A stretch of 64,000 bases of DNA from Breznakibacter sp047600785 (GCA_047600785.1 JASGKH010000001.1:682001-746000); one strand, 5' to 3'. Positions 34,570 through 44,760 are shown, numbered from the stretch's first letter. Translations and numbers: made by a program. The notes: generated by a model from the letters alone, not told the origin.

Positions 34570-35835
34570 TTATCTGTCTGTCTCATGCCTTATCATCTTT
34601 TTATTTTCTTTGTCTTCCCCGCTTTCCCCCAATACTTCCCTAAACAAATTAAGCAGTTCCACACCGGGTTCTTGCCCCTGGTGCTTGTGGCGGAAGTAGT
34701 CGGTGAAAAGTGCCTCCATCGATTGGCTGAGATCGATCGGGTTATGTGCCGGCCCCGATGCATGAGCGTTGATCACTTCGGGGATAAGGGTGACGATGTG
34801 TTGATGTGCGCCAAACAGTCTTTGACGTTCTTCGGCGGTCAGGTAACCGTCGGTGGCCATGGTTAATTCCACGTATAGGTCGGGATTGGCGGATAACCAT
34901 GCCGTCGCATCGTCCACATCGGTGAATCGCTTGCGTACCAATTTCATGCCCTGCCGGAGAGGGATGGGGGTAACGGTTGCTTGCCGGTTTGGCTCTGCGT
35001 CGACCAGCACGACAAATTTCTCCTGATCGGCTTCACTGAAGCTATAGGCCAACGGACTGCCGGCATAGACCAACGGACAGGGTTGTCCATCGACGGTTTG
35101 CAGTCGGTGCAAGTGCCCCAATGCGGCATATTGCATGGCAACGGGCACATCGGACGAGAACACGGGTGATGCACCGCCTACGTAGAGAATGGGTTTTTCA
35201 TCATCGGGTTCTTCGGGACGTTCGGCCCCTTCCTTAACCATAAAAAGATGCGTCGTTAAAATATTCACGCCTTGGGTGTCGCAATACTTGTCGGCCAAAA
35301 CCTGCCAGTGCAGGCGCAGGACGTTACGCAGGGCTTCGTCGCTGTTTTCGACGCCCAGATAAGTGCGCAGACGTATTTCATTGGCGTAAGGCGTGGCGAT
35401 GATGCGCAACGGGGCTTTGCAGTGGGGAAGTTTGATCTCCGCGAAACCGTGGTCGGTACGCAGGGTTTGGACACCTCCGTCGGTTTTTACCGGATGGGTT
35501 TGCGAATGAGGATATCCCGTAAAGAAAATGCCGCACTCGCGGGCCAATGGATCGGGTGCCTCAATACGATCGGGCGAATCGTGGTTGCCCGCAATCGCGA
35601 TGACGGCCCGTTGCCCGTTACAAGCCAGTCGTTTCAGGGTTTTGTACAGCAGTTCGGTGGCCTCGATGGGCGGGTTGATGGTATCGAACAGATCGCCTGC
35701 CACCAACACTGCATCCACGGCGTATGCATCGGCAAGGGCGCATATTTCGTCCATCACGGCGCGCTGCTCATCGATGCGCGAAAACGCATCGAGCCGTTTG
35801 CCCAAATGCCAGTCGGAGGTGTGGAGGATTTTCAT
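34570..35835 (-). CDS. sbcD: SbcD, Mre11-like exonuclease of SbcCD
   Basis: 421 residues. The calcineurin-type metal-binding motifs are complete: Asp8 and His10 in TSDWHLGKRL, Asp48 in VAGDLFDT, Asn84-His85-Asp86 in AGNHDSPDR, a later His in TTHLF and the GHLHR motif. The C-terminal part fits the SbcD cap domain. It pairs with SbcC as the manganese-dependent double-strand exonuclease and hairpin endonuclease. Upstream, TATCTTCG at about 35845-35852 on the minus strand is one base off the TAnnTTTG promoter box. Length is slightly over the common 380-410 residues because of a helical, charged tail. Confidence 0.97.
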   Translation of the reverse strand: MKILHTSDWHLGKRLDAFSRIDEQRAVMDEICALADAYAVDAVLVAGDLFDTINPPIEATELLYKTLKRLACNGQRAVIAIAGNHDSPDRIEAPDPLARECGIFFTGYPHSQTHPVKTDGGVQTLRTDHGFAEIKLPHCKAPLRIIATPYANEIRLRTYLGVENSDEALRNVLRLHWQVLADKYCDTQGVNILTTHLFMVKEGAERPEEPDDEKPILYVGGASPVFSSDVPVAMQYAALGHLHRLQTVDGQPCPLVYAGSPLAYSFSEADQEKFVVLVDAEPNRQATVTPIPLRQGMKLVRKRFTDVDDATAWLSANPDLYVELTMATDGYLTAEERQRLFGAHQHIVTLIPEVINAHASGPAHNPIDLSQSMEALFTDYFRHKHQGQEPGVELLNLFREVLGESGEDKENKKMIRHETDR

Positions 35836-36266
35836 AAGGGCGAAGATACGAAAAGGAAAAGGTAACGAAGGGATGCGGAGACGCCGAGTTTTTAGGTCCC
35901 GTGTCTCCGCATTTTTCTGTCTCTTAAGTTGTCTTCAACATCAGTGTTTTTTTGAGATCAGCCAGAGCATTAATCGCTTGCCCGGGCTTTTTGCGGCCGT
36001 TCTTTAGGAATGCCCTTCATACAATGGTAACCTGTTGCCGATCAGCCCATGGTTGGAAATGAAGGCACAGCTTATTGCATTGTTTGCGGTTTTCCATGCT
36101 CATCGGCAGGAGATCGGTCTGATGGCCATCTGGAACCAAAAATCCTATTGTGCAATAATAGCCTCTCAACACGTTAAGTGGAACGGGCAACATGTGCGTT
36201 CCTGCATCGAAGAGAGCCGGCTATTCAATAAGATCATTACCGACCGATTCCCGTAACTTATAGAAT
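35836..36266. other. Intergenic stretch between sbcD and the GH2 gene, with one hairpin
   Basis: It contains the perfect hairpin ATGCGGAGAC (35873-35882) / GTCTCCGCAT (35903-35912), followed by five Ts on the plus strand. A 73-codon plus-strand open frame at 36035-36256 has no recognisable motif or ribosome-binding site. I do not call it a gene, though it could be a remnant. Confidence 0.5.
35873..35912 (+). terminator. Hairpin with T-run, plus-strand terminator-like
   Basis: A 10-bp perfect stem with a 20-base loop, followed by TTTTT. No plus-strand gene ends before it, so it may serve as an insulating terminator against antisense transcription or be a REP-like element. Confidence 0.5.
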
Positions 36267-38933
36267 TTAGTAAACCTTTACCACCCGAATGGCATTCAAT
36301 ACCGGTTCGCCTTTTACTGCCTCGAAACGAACGTCGATACCTTGTCCGTTTCGAACCTGCACATCAAAGCGCTTAATGATGGCAGTAGCCACGCCCGCTT
36401 CGCGTGTAATGTCGAAATCCCTTAAGCGGTAATTGCCGTTAATGTTTACATGGAAGCTGCGTTCGCTACTCTGGTCATAGACGGCATTGTTGCCTAAGTT
36501 ATAAGCCAGTTCGGTGGGCTTGCTGGTGGGTACCAGCTCTGCCCAGTATAGGTATACGGCATATTTTCCGTCCGGTACGTCCAGTTTAAATGACTCAATG
36601 CCCATGCGTTGCGTTTGGAATATGGGGTCATGGTCGGTGCCTTTGATGTTGAGTGCCGATGCGGGCAATGTTCCCGATCCGGATTTTGGCAAAAACCGTT
36701 CACCGCCTACGAAACCCCAACTTCCTTTTTCATAAACTTTTTCCGGAATCCAACACATGGCACCTTCTTCGTCGTGAAAATACCGGTCGGAACCCAGCAT
36801 GACATTTAGGTCAATAAAGTCCGTTGATGGGGAAAACTGGTCTGGTACCGTGCGGAACTGGACCCGAATGGCATCTTCTGCCATCGTATCGCTTCCTTTT
36901 GCAGAGGCGGTCAATAAATTCTCTCCGTTAATGAACGGAATGGTCACGTTGGCCACACCATCCTTGGTGTCATACTTGCCAAGAAGTGTTCCGTTTAGCG
37001 AAATTTCGACGTTTGGTTGGTTCGAATAAACTTTCATGGGCTGTTCGCACACTCCGTTAACGTTGCCTATGCCGCTGCGTGTGGTCCATCCACGGCTGCC
37101 CAAATACACCATTGGCTTTGTGTTGAAATGTGTTTTGTAGAGCAGATAGGTGTCTTTGGGACGACGATCAATCCCGTTGATGCCTTTCCCGTTTTTGTGG
37201 GGAATGGCGTCACCACGCGCCTCGGAATAAAAGTCGTTGAGATTCCATATGTTGGCACCTGCAATGAAAGGGCGTTCCATGATGGCCTTTAAATAATGTT
37301 CATGATAGGCGTTGGCATATTGGGCAGTATAGTCGAACCTGGCGGGGAGGAAGCTGAAGAGCCTGTCGTCCACGTCAGCCCCATATTCGGTGATAATAGT
37401 CGGGGTGTGGGGATATTTTTTGTGGAAATCGTCCATGAATTTGCCGAAACCGTCAAAAGTCCCTCCATACCATCCTTGGTAAAGGTTCCATCCTACAATG
37501 TGGGGGACATCAACGAGACCCGCATCTTCGTACATCGACAATGCACCGTGAAAAGGGATCATTGTGAGGCGGGCAGGGTCTTCTTGCCGCAAGAGGGTTT
37601 CAATGGCTTGGGCCTGGCGGTTGACTTCGGCACAGTAAAGCCTGTGTTTCTCGGCATCGTTACGAAAAGGGGGGCGGAGCATCACTTCGTTCATGTAGGC
37701 CCAGATAATAACTGACGGGTGGTTGTATGCCTGGCGCACCATTTCGGAAGCCATTAGAAGGGAGTTTTGCAAAAAGGATTCGCCGGGCGTGACGGCATTT
37801 ACGACAGGAATCTCAACCGAAGCCACAATGCCTAGCTTGTCGCACATCTCCAGCACAAGCGGGTCTTGTGGGTAGTGTGACACTCTCAGAAAGTTGCCGC
37901 CCATCTCTTTCAGTAACATCAGGTCACGGATGTGTATTTCGTCGGCCAGGGCCCATCCTTTGTCCTCAAAACACTGATGACGGTTGGTCCCGATAAGTTT
38001 CAACGGATTGCCGTTGATGGCAAAACCTTTGTCGGCAGAGAAATCGAACGTGCGGATGCCGAAGTTCGTCCATGTTTCGGAGGGGATGTCGTGGGGCGAC
38101 GCAGGGATAATACGGGTGCGCAGGGAATAGAGCTTTGGCGTGGCGGGCGACCAACGCATTGGGGATATGACCTTAAGCTTGTCGGTAAAACCTTCAGCCT
38201 GTGATGCCGGGGCAATCCGCAATGATTGTTTGGCCTGTGCCACTTGTTGCCCGCCAGGAGCAAACACGGTTTGTTCCACCACTACCTTTTGTGGTTGTGC
38301 CGATGCGTTGCGTACCAAGGTTTTGACGGATACGGACGCCTGTTGGTTACTGATGGCAAAAGGAGCGATGTAAATACCTGACGAGCCATGATCGAGGGGC
38401 GACACGCCAACCGGTTCGCGGAAGCTGAGCGAGACATTTCGGTAAATACCGCCGAAAAAGGTGAAGTCGGCCGACAAAGGGGGGATTTGTTCATCGTGGC
38501 TATTGTCAACTTTTACGGCCAGGAGGTTTTGTTCCCCGATCTTCACAAATGGCGTGATATCGAACACAAAGCCGCTGTAACCACCTATGTGCGTGCCTGC
38601 AAGTTGGTCGTTCACATACAGTTTAGTGACTTGGTTGGCACCTCCAAAATAGATATACACCACTTTTTGGTTGGCTTCGTTGCCGATAAAAAGGGTTTTA
38701 CGGTACCAACCTACGCCACGGTAGTAGCCGGGCTTATCGTCGGTGGCGTCGTCGGCGTTCCATGTGTGGGGCAGGGAAATGCATTCCCAGTCCTTGTCGG
38801 AAAAATTGATCGTTTGGGCGTTGGCGTGATCGCCTTGTTTGAATTTCCACGCTTCGTTGATGGTATAGCCGCTTTGGGCAAACGCATGGGAGGTGAGGAC
38901 GCCGATAATGACGGCGGCGATAAGTTTACACAT
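36267..38933 (-). CDS. GH2 family glycoside hydrolase (beta-galactosidase type) with malectin-like end
   Basis: 888 residues from the ATG at 38933, which starts a clean signal (AAVIIGVLTSHAFAQ); an upstream extension lacks one. A jelly-roll sugar-binding domain (ISLPHTWNADDATDDKPGYY) and an Ig-like domain precede the TIM barrel (NFLRVSHYPQDP). The predicted acid/base is Glu416 in WAYMNEV and the nucleophile Glu516 in IITEYGAD. A DUF4982-like region and then a malectin-like segment (DLNVMLGSDRYFHDEEGAMC) form the end. GH2 enzymes retain configuration and release beta-galactose, glucuronate or mannose. It stands alone between sbcD and the Pif1-like gene, not within the PUL 8 kb away. Substrate not deducible. 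Confidence 0.9.
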   Translation of the reverse strand: MCKLIAAVIIGVLTSHAFAQSGYTINEAWKFKQGDHANAQTINFSDKDWECISLPHTWNADDATDDKPGYYRGVGWYRKTLFIGNEANQKVVYIYFGGANQVTKLYVNDQLAGTHIGGYSGFVFDITPFVKIGEQNLLAVKVDNSHDEQIPPLSADFTFFGGIYRNVSLSFREPVGVSPLDHGSSGIYIAPFAISNQQASVSVKTLVRNASAQPQKVVVEQTVFAPGGQQVAQAKQSLRIAPASQAEGFTDKLKVISPMRWSPATPKLYSLRTRIIPASPHDIPSETWTNFGIRTFDFSADKGFAINGNPLKLIGTNRHQCFEDKGWALADEIHIRDLMLLKEMGGNFLRVSHYPQDPLVLEMCDKLGIVASVEIPVVNAVTPGESFLQNSLLMASEMVRQAYNHPSVIIWAYMNEVMLRPPFRNDAEKHRLYCAEVNRQAQAIETLLRQEDPARLTMIPFHGALSMYEDAGLVDVPHIVGWNLYQGWYGGTFDGFGKFMDDFHKKYPHTPTIITEYGADVDDRLFSFLPARFDYTAQYANAYHEHYLKAIMERPFIAGANIWNLNDFYSEARGDAIPHKNGKGINGIDRRPKDTYLLYKTHFNTKPMVYLGSRGWTTRSGIGNVNGVCEQPMKVYSNQPNVEISLNGTLLGKYDTKDGVANVTIPFINGENLLTASAKGSDTMAEDAIRVQFRTVPDQFSPSTDFIDLNVMLGSDRYFHDEEGAMCWIPEKVYEKGSWGFVGGERFLPKSGSGTLPASALNIKGTDHDPIFQTQRMGIESFKLDVPDGKYAVYLYWAELVPTSKPTELAYNLGNNAVYDQSSERSFHVNINGNYRLRDFDITREAGVATAIIKRFDVQVRNGQGIDVRFEAVKGEPVLNAIRVVKVY

Positions 38934-39208
38934 AATGATTTGTTGATGGTTTGTGATTGTGAACTCATAAATCTGTGTATGTGTATGCGTTTGTTTGTGC
39001 GGAAACACAAGGAAACGAAAATAGGGAAAAAACGGAAATCTTCATGCCCGGATCCCTACAAATCGTTGAATATGGTCTGGATTTTCCTTGCTGATGCCGG
39101 TTCCCAACGGGAAAGCCAAACAAGTTCCAGGAAAGTTTATCGGTTAGCTTAACGATCTAAGATACCTGCTGCTGTGACCATGGGGAATTTATACCACGGC
39201 CCTCTGGT

Positions 39209-41686
39209 TTACCCCCTTCCCATCACCGCAAGGGCGAAACGGATGTCGCCATAGCTTATTTGGTCGCCGAGCGCTTGTTTGGCTTCGGTGATGGATTGCG
39301 GTATGCGTTTGGCATAAAATTGTTTGATGGTTTCTAGTTTTTGTGGGGTGATGAGACGATGCGGATCCAATATTCCTTTTTGGACGAAGTGGGCCAAATG
39401 CCCTTCGATGGTGCCTGTCGTCAGATTGCGTTGTTCTGCGATCTCGGCTATCGACAGCCCCTGTTCGAAAAGATCGAAGCTCGCTTGTTTGGTGTCGACC
39501 TTCTCCTTTTTAAGCTCGGGCGCATCCATATCGCGTTGTATCTCCAGAGGACTGGGCATGGTGGTGTCGATACCCTTCGATTGACGGTAGGCTGCGATTA
39601 TCTCCACGATCTCCAGCCCGTAGAGTTCCATCTTCTTTTTTCCGAACCCTTTTATTTCCCGCAATTCGCGGGCAGTAACGGGTAACAGGTTCGAGAGTTG
39701 TGCGATGCTTTCGGTGGGCAACACCATGTACACGGGCCAGTTATGTTCGGCAGCTTTGGAAGTGCGCCATTTTTTTAACTGATCGTATAACTCTTCATGC
39801 CGGATGGTGAGCGCTTGTGCCTCCGACATGGCTGACGAAGGTTGTTTCTTTTCGCGCTTATCGGCCGGAGGTGCGGCAATGGTTGCTTTGGCCCGGGCCG
39901 AGAGATAAGCATTGATATCAAACCCGTGTCGGCAGCTATCGAAACAGGCATGCTTGATGTTGGCTTCTTCACGCAGGCGGGTAAGGGCGTCGGTCACCGT
40001 TTTCTTCACCGCTTTGTTGTCCGATATTACCACCGATCGGTTGAGCACCGACACGAGGAACGAACCCGTTTTTTCGGCAAACCAGTTGGCTGCTTTGGCC
40101 ACTCGTTCCTGTAAAAGTTGGTTCTTTTCAATGTCCGGTTCGGCGGTAATGAACTGCGACAGTTGCCTGACGAATTTATCGGCCACCTCTCCAAGTTCCG
40201 TGTTCAGGTGGCGGTGCAAGTGGTCAATGTCGTCTGTCTGTGAACCGTGCAACGCATTGGCGTGCTCGGCCGTTTGGCGGTAGCAATAGGCCAGGCGCGA
40301 CTTTAAGGTGCTCAGGTCAAACATCTCGAAGAGCAGGCTTTGCAGGTAATGGTGTTTCCACTGACGGAGCTGTTCCATGGTCGGCGGATTCTCTTCGACG
40401 GTTTGCGAAAAACTGCGGACGGACAGGTCGTTGTGCAAACTTTGAGGGGTGATGGGGCTGCTGAGGACCAGTCCCTCCAGCGTTTTGCAACGGCTCAGGG
40501 CCACGTACACCTGGCCGTGTGCGAAAGAGGCACCTGCGTCGATGACCGCCTTCTCGAACGTCAATCCCTGACTTTTATGAATGGTAATGGCCCATGCCAG
40601 TTTGAGCGGATATTGCACGAACTTGCCGATTTCGGTCTCGGTGATCTCCTTGGTCGTTTCGTCGATGGCGTATTTCATGTTTTGCCATGTTTGAGGCGTT
40701 ACCTCTATGGGCGGTTCGTTGGCACAGCGTACCGTTACTTTGCGGTCGGCTATTTTCTCGACGGTACCTATCTTGCCGTTATAATACAGCTTGTCGGTCG
40801 ATGCATCGTTTTTCACGAACATGACCTGCGCCCCTTCCTTGAGGAGGAGATTGGGTTCGGTGGGGTAAGCATAATCAGGGAATTCGCCCGATATGCCGGC
40901 GCCGAAAGCATGGCTGCGTCCAGGCAAGGCGATCAATCTACGGTCGTTGATTTGCTTGGCTTGGTTCACGTGGGTGGTCAGGATGATGTAACCGTCTTCG
41001 GCACGGTCGGCAAAGCCGGGGATGTAACGTTTGTTGAGTTGTGCCAGGGTATCGGCATCCAGTTGGTTGTGCCTTATTTTGTTGAGAATACCGATGAACG
41101 TGTCGTCGTTTTGACGGTAAATGTGTTTGAGCTCTATGTTGATGGTCTCTGTCTGTTTCAACGCATTGCTGCTAAAAAAGAAGGGAGTGTCGTAATAGGT
41201 CTTCAGCAGTTGCCAATCATCTTCCTTTACTACGGGTGCCAACTGCTGAAGATCGCCGATCATCAGTAACTGCACGCCGCCAAAAGGCGTGTCTCGTCTG
41301 CGGTAGGTGCGCAACACGTTGTCAATGCCGTCCAGCACATCGGCACGTACCATGCTTATCTCGTCTATCACCAGCAGATCGATGCTTTTGATGACATTGA
41401 TCTTCTCCTTCGAAAAACGGTGTTGCTGTTGTGACGATTGTGCCATGCCCGGCAGGATGGGGCCAAAGGGTAGCTGGAACATGGAATGCACTGTGACGCC
41501 GCCTGCGTTGATGGCCGCAACACCCGTAGGTGCCACCACGACCATGCGTTTGGGCGATGTGCGCCGTAGGTTGTGCAGAAACGTCGTTTTGCCCGTACCG
41601 GCCTTGCCGGTCAGGAACACGTGGCGATCGGTGTGTTGTACAAAATCGTGGGCCAGGGCTAGTTGCGGGTTAGGTTGCGATGACAT
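39209..41686 (-). CDS. Pif1-like SF1 helicase with C-terminal HRDC and HTH modules
   Basis: 825 residues from the ATG at 41686. Walker A is LTGKAGTGKTT (about 25-35), and Walker B is LLVIDEISMV. Helicase motifs AGGVTVHSMFQLPFG and WAITIHKSQGLTFEKAVID, near the end of the core, are typical of Pif1/RecD-like enzymes of Bacteroidota. The C-terminus adds an HRDC-like domain (MVLPTESIAQLSNLLPVTAR, EIKGFGKKKMELYGLE) and a winged HTH_40-type module (GLSIAEIAEQRNLTTGTIEG). It probably unwinds DNA with 5'-3' polarity in repair or replication restart. The fusion occurs in many Bacteroidota and is not evidence of a mobile element. Confidence 0.88.
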   Translation of the reverse strand: MSSQPNPQLALAHDFVQHTDRHVFLTGKAGTGKTTFLHNLRRTSPKRMVVVAPTGVAAINAGGVTVHSMFQLPFGPILPGMAQSSQQQHRFSKEKINVIKSIDLLVIDEISMVRADVLDGIDNVLRTYRRRDTPFGGVQLLMIGDLQQLAPVVKEDDWQLLKTYYDTPFFFSSNALKQTETINIELKHIYRQNDDTFIGILNKIRHNQLDADTLAQLNKRYIPGFADRAEDGYIILTTHVNQAKQINDRRLIALPGRSHAFGAGISGEFPDYAYPTEPNLLLKEGAQVMFVKNDASTDKLYYNGKIGTVEKIADRKVTVRCANEPPIEVTPQTWQNMKYAIDETTKEITETEIGKFVQYPLKLAWAITIHKSQGLTFEKAVIDAGASFAHGQVYVALSRCKTLEGLVLSSPITPQSLHNDLSVRSFSQTVEENPPTMEQLRQWKHHYLQSLLFEMFDLSTLKSRLAYCYRQTAEHANALHGSQTDDIDHLHRHLNTELGEVADKFVRQLSQFITAEPDIEKNQLLQERVAKAANWFAEKTGSFLVSVLNRSVVISDNKAVKKTVTDALTRLREEANIKHACFDSCRHGFDINAYLSARAKATIAAPPADKREKKQPSSAMSEAQALTIRHEELYDQLKKWRTSKAAEHNWPVYMVLPTESIAQLSNLLPVTARELREIKGFGKKKMELYGLEIVEIIAAYRQSKGIDTTMPSPLEIQRDMDAPELKKEKVDTKQASFDLFEQGLSIAEIAEQRNLTTGTIEGHLAHFVQKGILDPHRLITPQKLETIKQFYAKRIPQSITEAKQALGDQISYGDIRFALAVMGRG

Positions 41687-41843
41687 GGCAGTAGTTTTTA
41701 AGACCCTAAAAATAGGAAGTATCGGGCAAAGGGGCAAGAATATGGTTAGGACGGACAGTGCTTGTTGGCAGACTGGCGAGATATATAGCGCTTCCTCTCC
41801 GGGGCCGCAAGGGCTTCAGGTACCCCCGGAGTACGTAAGCAGT

Positions 41844-43544
41844 TCACTTCCGTACGATGATTTTGGTAGTTTGACGGCCTGACGACTTGATGATCTCCAA
41901 AACGTAAATACCGTTGGCTATGTGTAACAGATCGATGTCATTCGATATCTCCTTCAGCTCCTGCACCACCATCGCTTGTCCAAAGGCGTTGTACAGGGTG
42001 GCATGGCCCGTTTCTCCCTGTGGCATCACTATGCTTAGCTTGTCGGAAGCCGGGTTGGGAAATACAATGGCTGCGAGTAGGGGGCGTGTCCCGGATTCTG
42101 GCGTTTGCGTGGGGCCCTGAGTCAAGCCGAATGCTCCATCCAGATAGTTCAAACGGTTTGTTGTCCATTGGGATAGATAGTCCAAGTGGTCCAAGTCGAA
42201 ATTATAATCGGTCCAAGCCATATGCTCTCTTTCGTAAATGCCGTTTTCGATCAGGATATCGAGGTTGGACGAAAACATTCCCATGATGTTTTCATGGGTG
42301 ATGATGTCTTGACGTAGCTCGTTCCATCGATTTGTCAGCCGTTCCTTGAATCCATCGGGCGAATAGTCGTTCAGCAAACGCAAATAGAACCCGTTGGTCA
42401 ACAGGTCGTCGGTGATGTTTTCCCGCAAACCGGTCCATATGGTGCCGAAAGTGCCGTCCAAATCCCAAGGCACGTAGAAATAAGGATCGCCCGTATTGTA
42501 CTTGGCGATATAAACATTTTTGCCGGCATTGTCGGTGGCCCTTAACAGATTGAGAAAGATGAAATAATCGACGGCATTGCCCAAATGGAATTTCGATCGG
42601 TATTGGGCATAAAAATCTTCGTCGGGCGAGTTGACCACAAAGTCGACAAAGGCATATATCGGAGACCAATCAAGGACTTCATCGGGATATTTTAGCTCAA
42701 AGCCGCCCCACAGATCAGTGTTGTAAACCATTGCCGGGAGTGACGTAAAAGTACTGGCGCCCCATCCAATGCCTTTGTAAAGTTCGCCCCTGATGTTGCC
42801 GTTGTATTTTTTTAGTTTCAGTTGTTTTCTCTTTACTTTTTCGCCTATGCAATATACCCCTTGGTAGTCGCCGTTGAGGAACAGCTCGGCGTATTCCATG
42901 CCTATGCCGTTGACGGCGTCGGGTTCCGATTCTTGATAGTAGATGGTATGTATCTTTCGCCACAGTTCGTTGTTGGTCTTACTCCTGATCCTCATGGGTT
43001 CGTTGTACATGGCCTGAAGGTTCCAATCGTCTTTGGCAGTCATGCCGAGTAAGCTGTATTCCAGCGTTTCGTTGCCGGTCCCGTCTTGCCAAAATTCTAT
43101 TTCCAACGACTTTTTTGGCAATGTTTGTGACCATCCCCCACGGTATTCGATGCCAATGGGCGATACCACTTCATTTTGGTCTGTTTCGACCAGCCTGAAA
43201 TTTGCGGGAACTTTGGGCGTATCCTGAATGGTATGTTCTGTGGTAATCGTTACAATGGGTAACCGGGTGAAGAATAGCGTATATTTTTCGTCGTTCGTTG
43301 TATTTAGGATTTTATAAGGTATCCCGATGCCGACCAGTTTTTCGTCGTCGATCCACCGATACTCGGCATCGAATCGGAACAATTCGTTTTGGGAGGCCAA
43401 TTGTTGGGAAACAAGGTTGACGTTGGCATTGCAAACGACCAGTTTTTTCGGATGATCTACGCAATATTGATTGTCAGGGATCTGTGCCGCTGAATGGGCA
43501 ACCAAAATGAACAGGGAAATAAAGGACAATATGACTCTTCTCAT
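41844..43544 (-). CDS. CotH kinase family protein with T9SS sorting domain
   Basis: 566 residues from the ATG at 43544, whose signal is SFISLFILVAHSAAQ. The CotH core is recognised by GGWSQTLPKKSLEIEFW, LFLNGDYQGVYCIGEKVKRK and the later AGKNVYIAKYNTGDPYFYVP WDLDGTFG segment, where the two acidic residues of WDLDGTFG correspond to metal/ATP ligands of CotH-type atypical protein kinases. The last about 75 residues form a type A T9SS domain (VFPNPASDKLSIV, TLYNAFGQAM, LLHIANGIYVLEIIKSSGRQ). So it is exported across the outer membrane. CotH proteins phosphorylate spore-coat proteins in Bacillus; kinase activity in secreted Bacteroidota forms is inferred. Confidence 0.9.
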   Translation of the reverse strand: MRRVILSFISLFILVAHSAAQIPDNQYCVDHPKKLVVCNANVNLVSQQLASQNELFRFDAEYRWIDDEKLVGIGIPYKILNTTNDEKYTLFFTRLPIVTITTEHTIQDTPKVPANFRLVETDQNEVVSPIGIEYRGGWSQTLPKKSLEIEFWQDGTGNETLEYSLLGMTAKDDWNLQAMYNEPMRIRSKTNNELWRKIHTIYYQESEPDAVNGIGMEYAELFLNGDYQGVYCIGEKVKRKQLKLKKYNGNIRGELYKGIGWGASTFTSLPAMVYNTDLWGGFELKYPDEVLDWSPIYAFVDFVVNSPDEDFYAQYRSKFHLGNAVDYFIFLNLLRATDNAGKNVYIAKYNTGDPYFYVPWDLDGTFGTIWTGLRENITDDLLTNGFYLRLLNDYSPDGFKERLTNRWNELRQDIITHENIMGMFSSNLDILIENGIYEREHMAWTDYNFDLDHLDYLSQWTTNRLNYLDGAFGLTQGPTQTPESGTRPLLAAIVFPNPASDKLSIVMPQGETGHATLYNAFGQAMVVQELKEISNDIDLLHIANGIYVLEIIKSSGRQTTKIIVRK

Positions 43545-43886
43545 GTGAACCGGTATATATAATGCGGCGCTGTAAAAACCAACAGGCACGGGGTTTACGG
43601 TTATAATCGTGGAACAAAGATATGTATTGTTCTGAATTATGTCCCTGTTTGTGGATCGTAGTTTTGGGATGGCTTTAGGGGAAAGGCACGTACATCCTTT
43701 TCAAAATCATTCTTCGCCATCGGGTTGCAATGCGCATGGATGCTCGTTACTTGATGCTGGTTTCCGGACTGGTATCCCGTTAGGGCATTGGCAAATTTTC
43801 TCATCTATCTGTAATTTAGCAGTCAATGGGGCACACACTCGCCCACTTCGACAGGGATTATGCCGGTGGCTGTGCGAAAACAAGGA
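43545..43886. other. Gene-free interval upstream of the CotH gene
   Basis: It contains the CotH promoter-like box and nothing else that I can support; open frames on the plus strand here run into the antisense of the next gene and have no signals. Confidence 0.5.
43615..43622 (-). promoter_or_regulatory. -7 box candidate for the CotH gene
   Basis: On the minus strand it reads TATCTTTG, an exact TAnnTTTG, about 70 bases before the CotH start. The region to 43886 holds no other gene. Confidence 0.5.
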
Positions 43887-44426
43887 TTACCAATTGTCGT
43901 CAATGCCATCGGGCCGGCCAAAATCGAATGTAACGCCAAATGCTTCATCCAACGGTTGGCTGTTTTTGGTGAACGATGGGGTAAATTCGTTTTTTCCACT
44001 TTTTAATGCGATCGATTTAAGAAACGAGATCGGTTCGTATTTGGAGGTATCAATACTTTTGGAAATGAGTGTGATCCTTTTCAAGGTTACCCTGTATCTT
44101 CCTTCCTTGCTTTCGATGACCACAAAACCGCTGAACACGTTTTGGGTAATATAAAGTGTGCCCAGCGAAAACGGAATATTGTTGAGAGGATCGGCATCCA
44201 AAAGCTTTAGCTCACCGGTGATTTTATTTTCTTCCTTTTCAAGTTTGTCAAATAATCCGGAGTATTTTGCTTTGGCACAGAGTTGCTCTGGCCCCATCGA
44301 TGTGACGTACACTTTTTGCCAAATAACGTCGTTGCCGACAATGCGGAAATTATTCGCTGTTTCTTGGCACAGCACGTTCATGACGGCAAGCGCGGCAAAG
44401 AATGTCAGTAGGATTGTTCTTTTCAT
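43887..44426 (-). CDS. Secreted protein of unknown function (weak DUF4468-like resemblance)
   Basis: 179 residues with signal peptide (LTFFAALAVMNVLCQ). The mature part begins NNFRIVGNDVIWQKVYVTS and contains GELKLLDADPLNN, then FVVIESKEGRYRVTLKRITL, a strand-rich stretch that recalls the TBP-like fold of DUF4468 proteins (W-K-VY start and a YRVT strand). The similarity is too weak for a firm call. A C-terminal segment (FGVTFDFGRPDGIDDNW) ends the protein. It is divergent from susC, separated by 334 bases that hold the PUL promoter. Role unknown. Confidence 0.65.
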   Translation of the reverse strand: MKRTILLTFFAALAVMNVLCQETANNFRIVGNDVIWQKVYVTSMGPEQLCAKAKYSGLFDKLEKEENKITGELKLLDADPLNNIPFSLGTLYITQNVFSGFVVIESKEGRYRVTLKRITLISKSIDTSKYEPISFLKSIALKSGKNEFTPSFTKNSQPLDEAFGVTFDFGRPDGIDDNW

Positions 44427-44760
44427 GGCGATAATGCTTTTGGATAGGGGTTGCTTGGGTTATCCCGGATTTATCCAAACTTACTAAATCTTTAATTGAC
44501 TGATTCCATGCATCTCGGTATTTTGCATTGGGTCGCTTTAGCCGTGGATGAATTTCGGGTTTAAGGGAAGGGAAGTGCCTGGCAAAATCGTCCGGCATTG
44601 TTTAAAAATCATACAATTAATTGGTATACATGGTTTTGGTTTTATTTCTGTGTATGGCGAAAAGGACAAAATTGAAACAATTGTGAACGAAGTTGTAAGC
44701 CGTTCAGGCTCCCTGACGCTAGTTTTGTCTATAAGTTTTTAATTAACAAATCATGCAGTC
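44427..44760. other. Divergent intergenic region upstream of susC
   Basis: No gene is seen. The region holds the susC promoter-like elements and presumably a binding site for the hybrid regulator encoded at 58314-62204. I could not identify a palindromic operator by eye. Confidence 0.5.
44693..44727 (+). promoter_or_regulatory. Promoter candidate for the susC operon
   Basis: TAGTTTTG at 44720-44727 fits the -7 consensus, and GTTG at 44693-44696 lies about 23 bases upstream, near the -33 position. The distance to the susC ATG is 33 bases. The -7 box and the following TCTA are identical to those before the YitT gene. Confidence 0.5.

Noticed and set aside
36035..36256. 73-codon plus-strand open frame between sbcD and GH2
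   Set aside because: No ribosome-binding site, signal or recognisable motif. It could be a remnant, but the evidence is insufficient.
40340..41269. 309-codon plus-strand open frame inside the Pif1-like gene
   Set aside because: It is antisense to helicase motifs, with no signals of its own.
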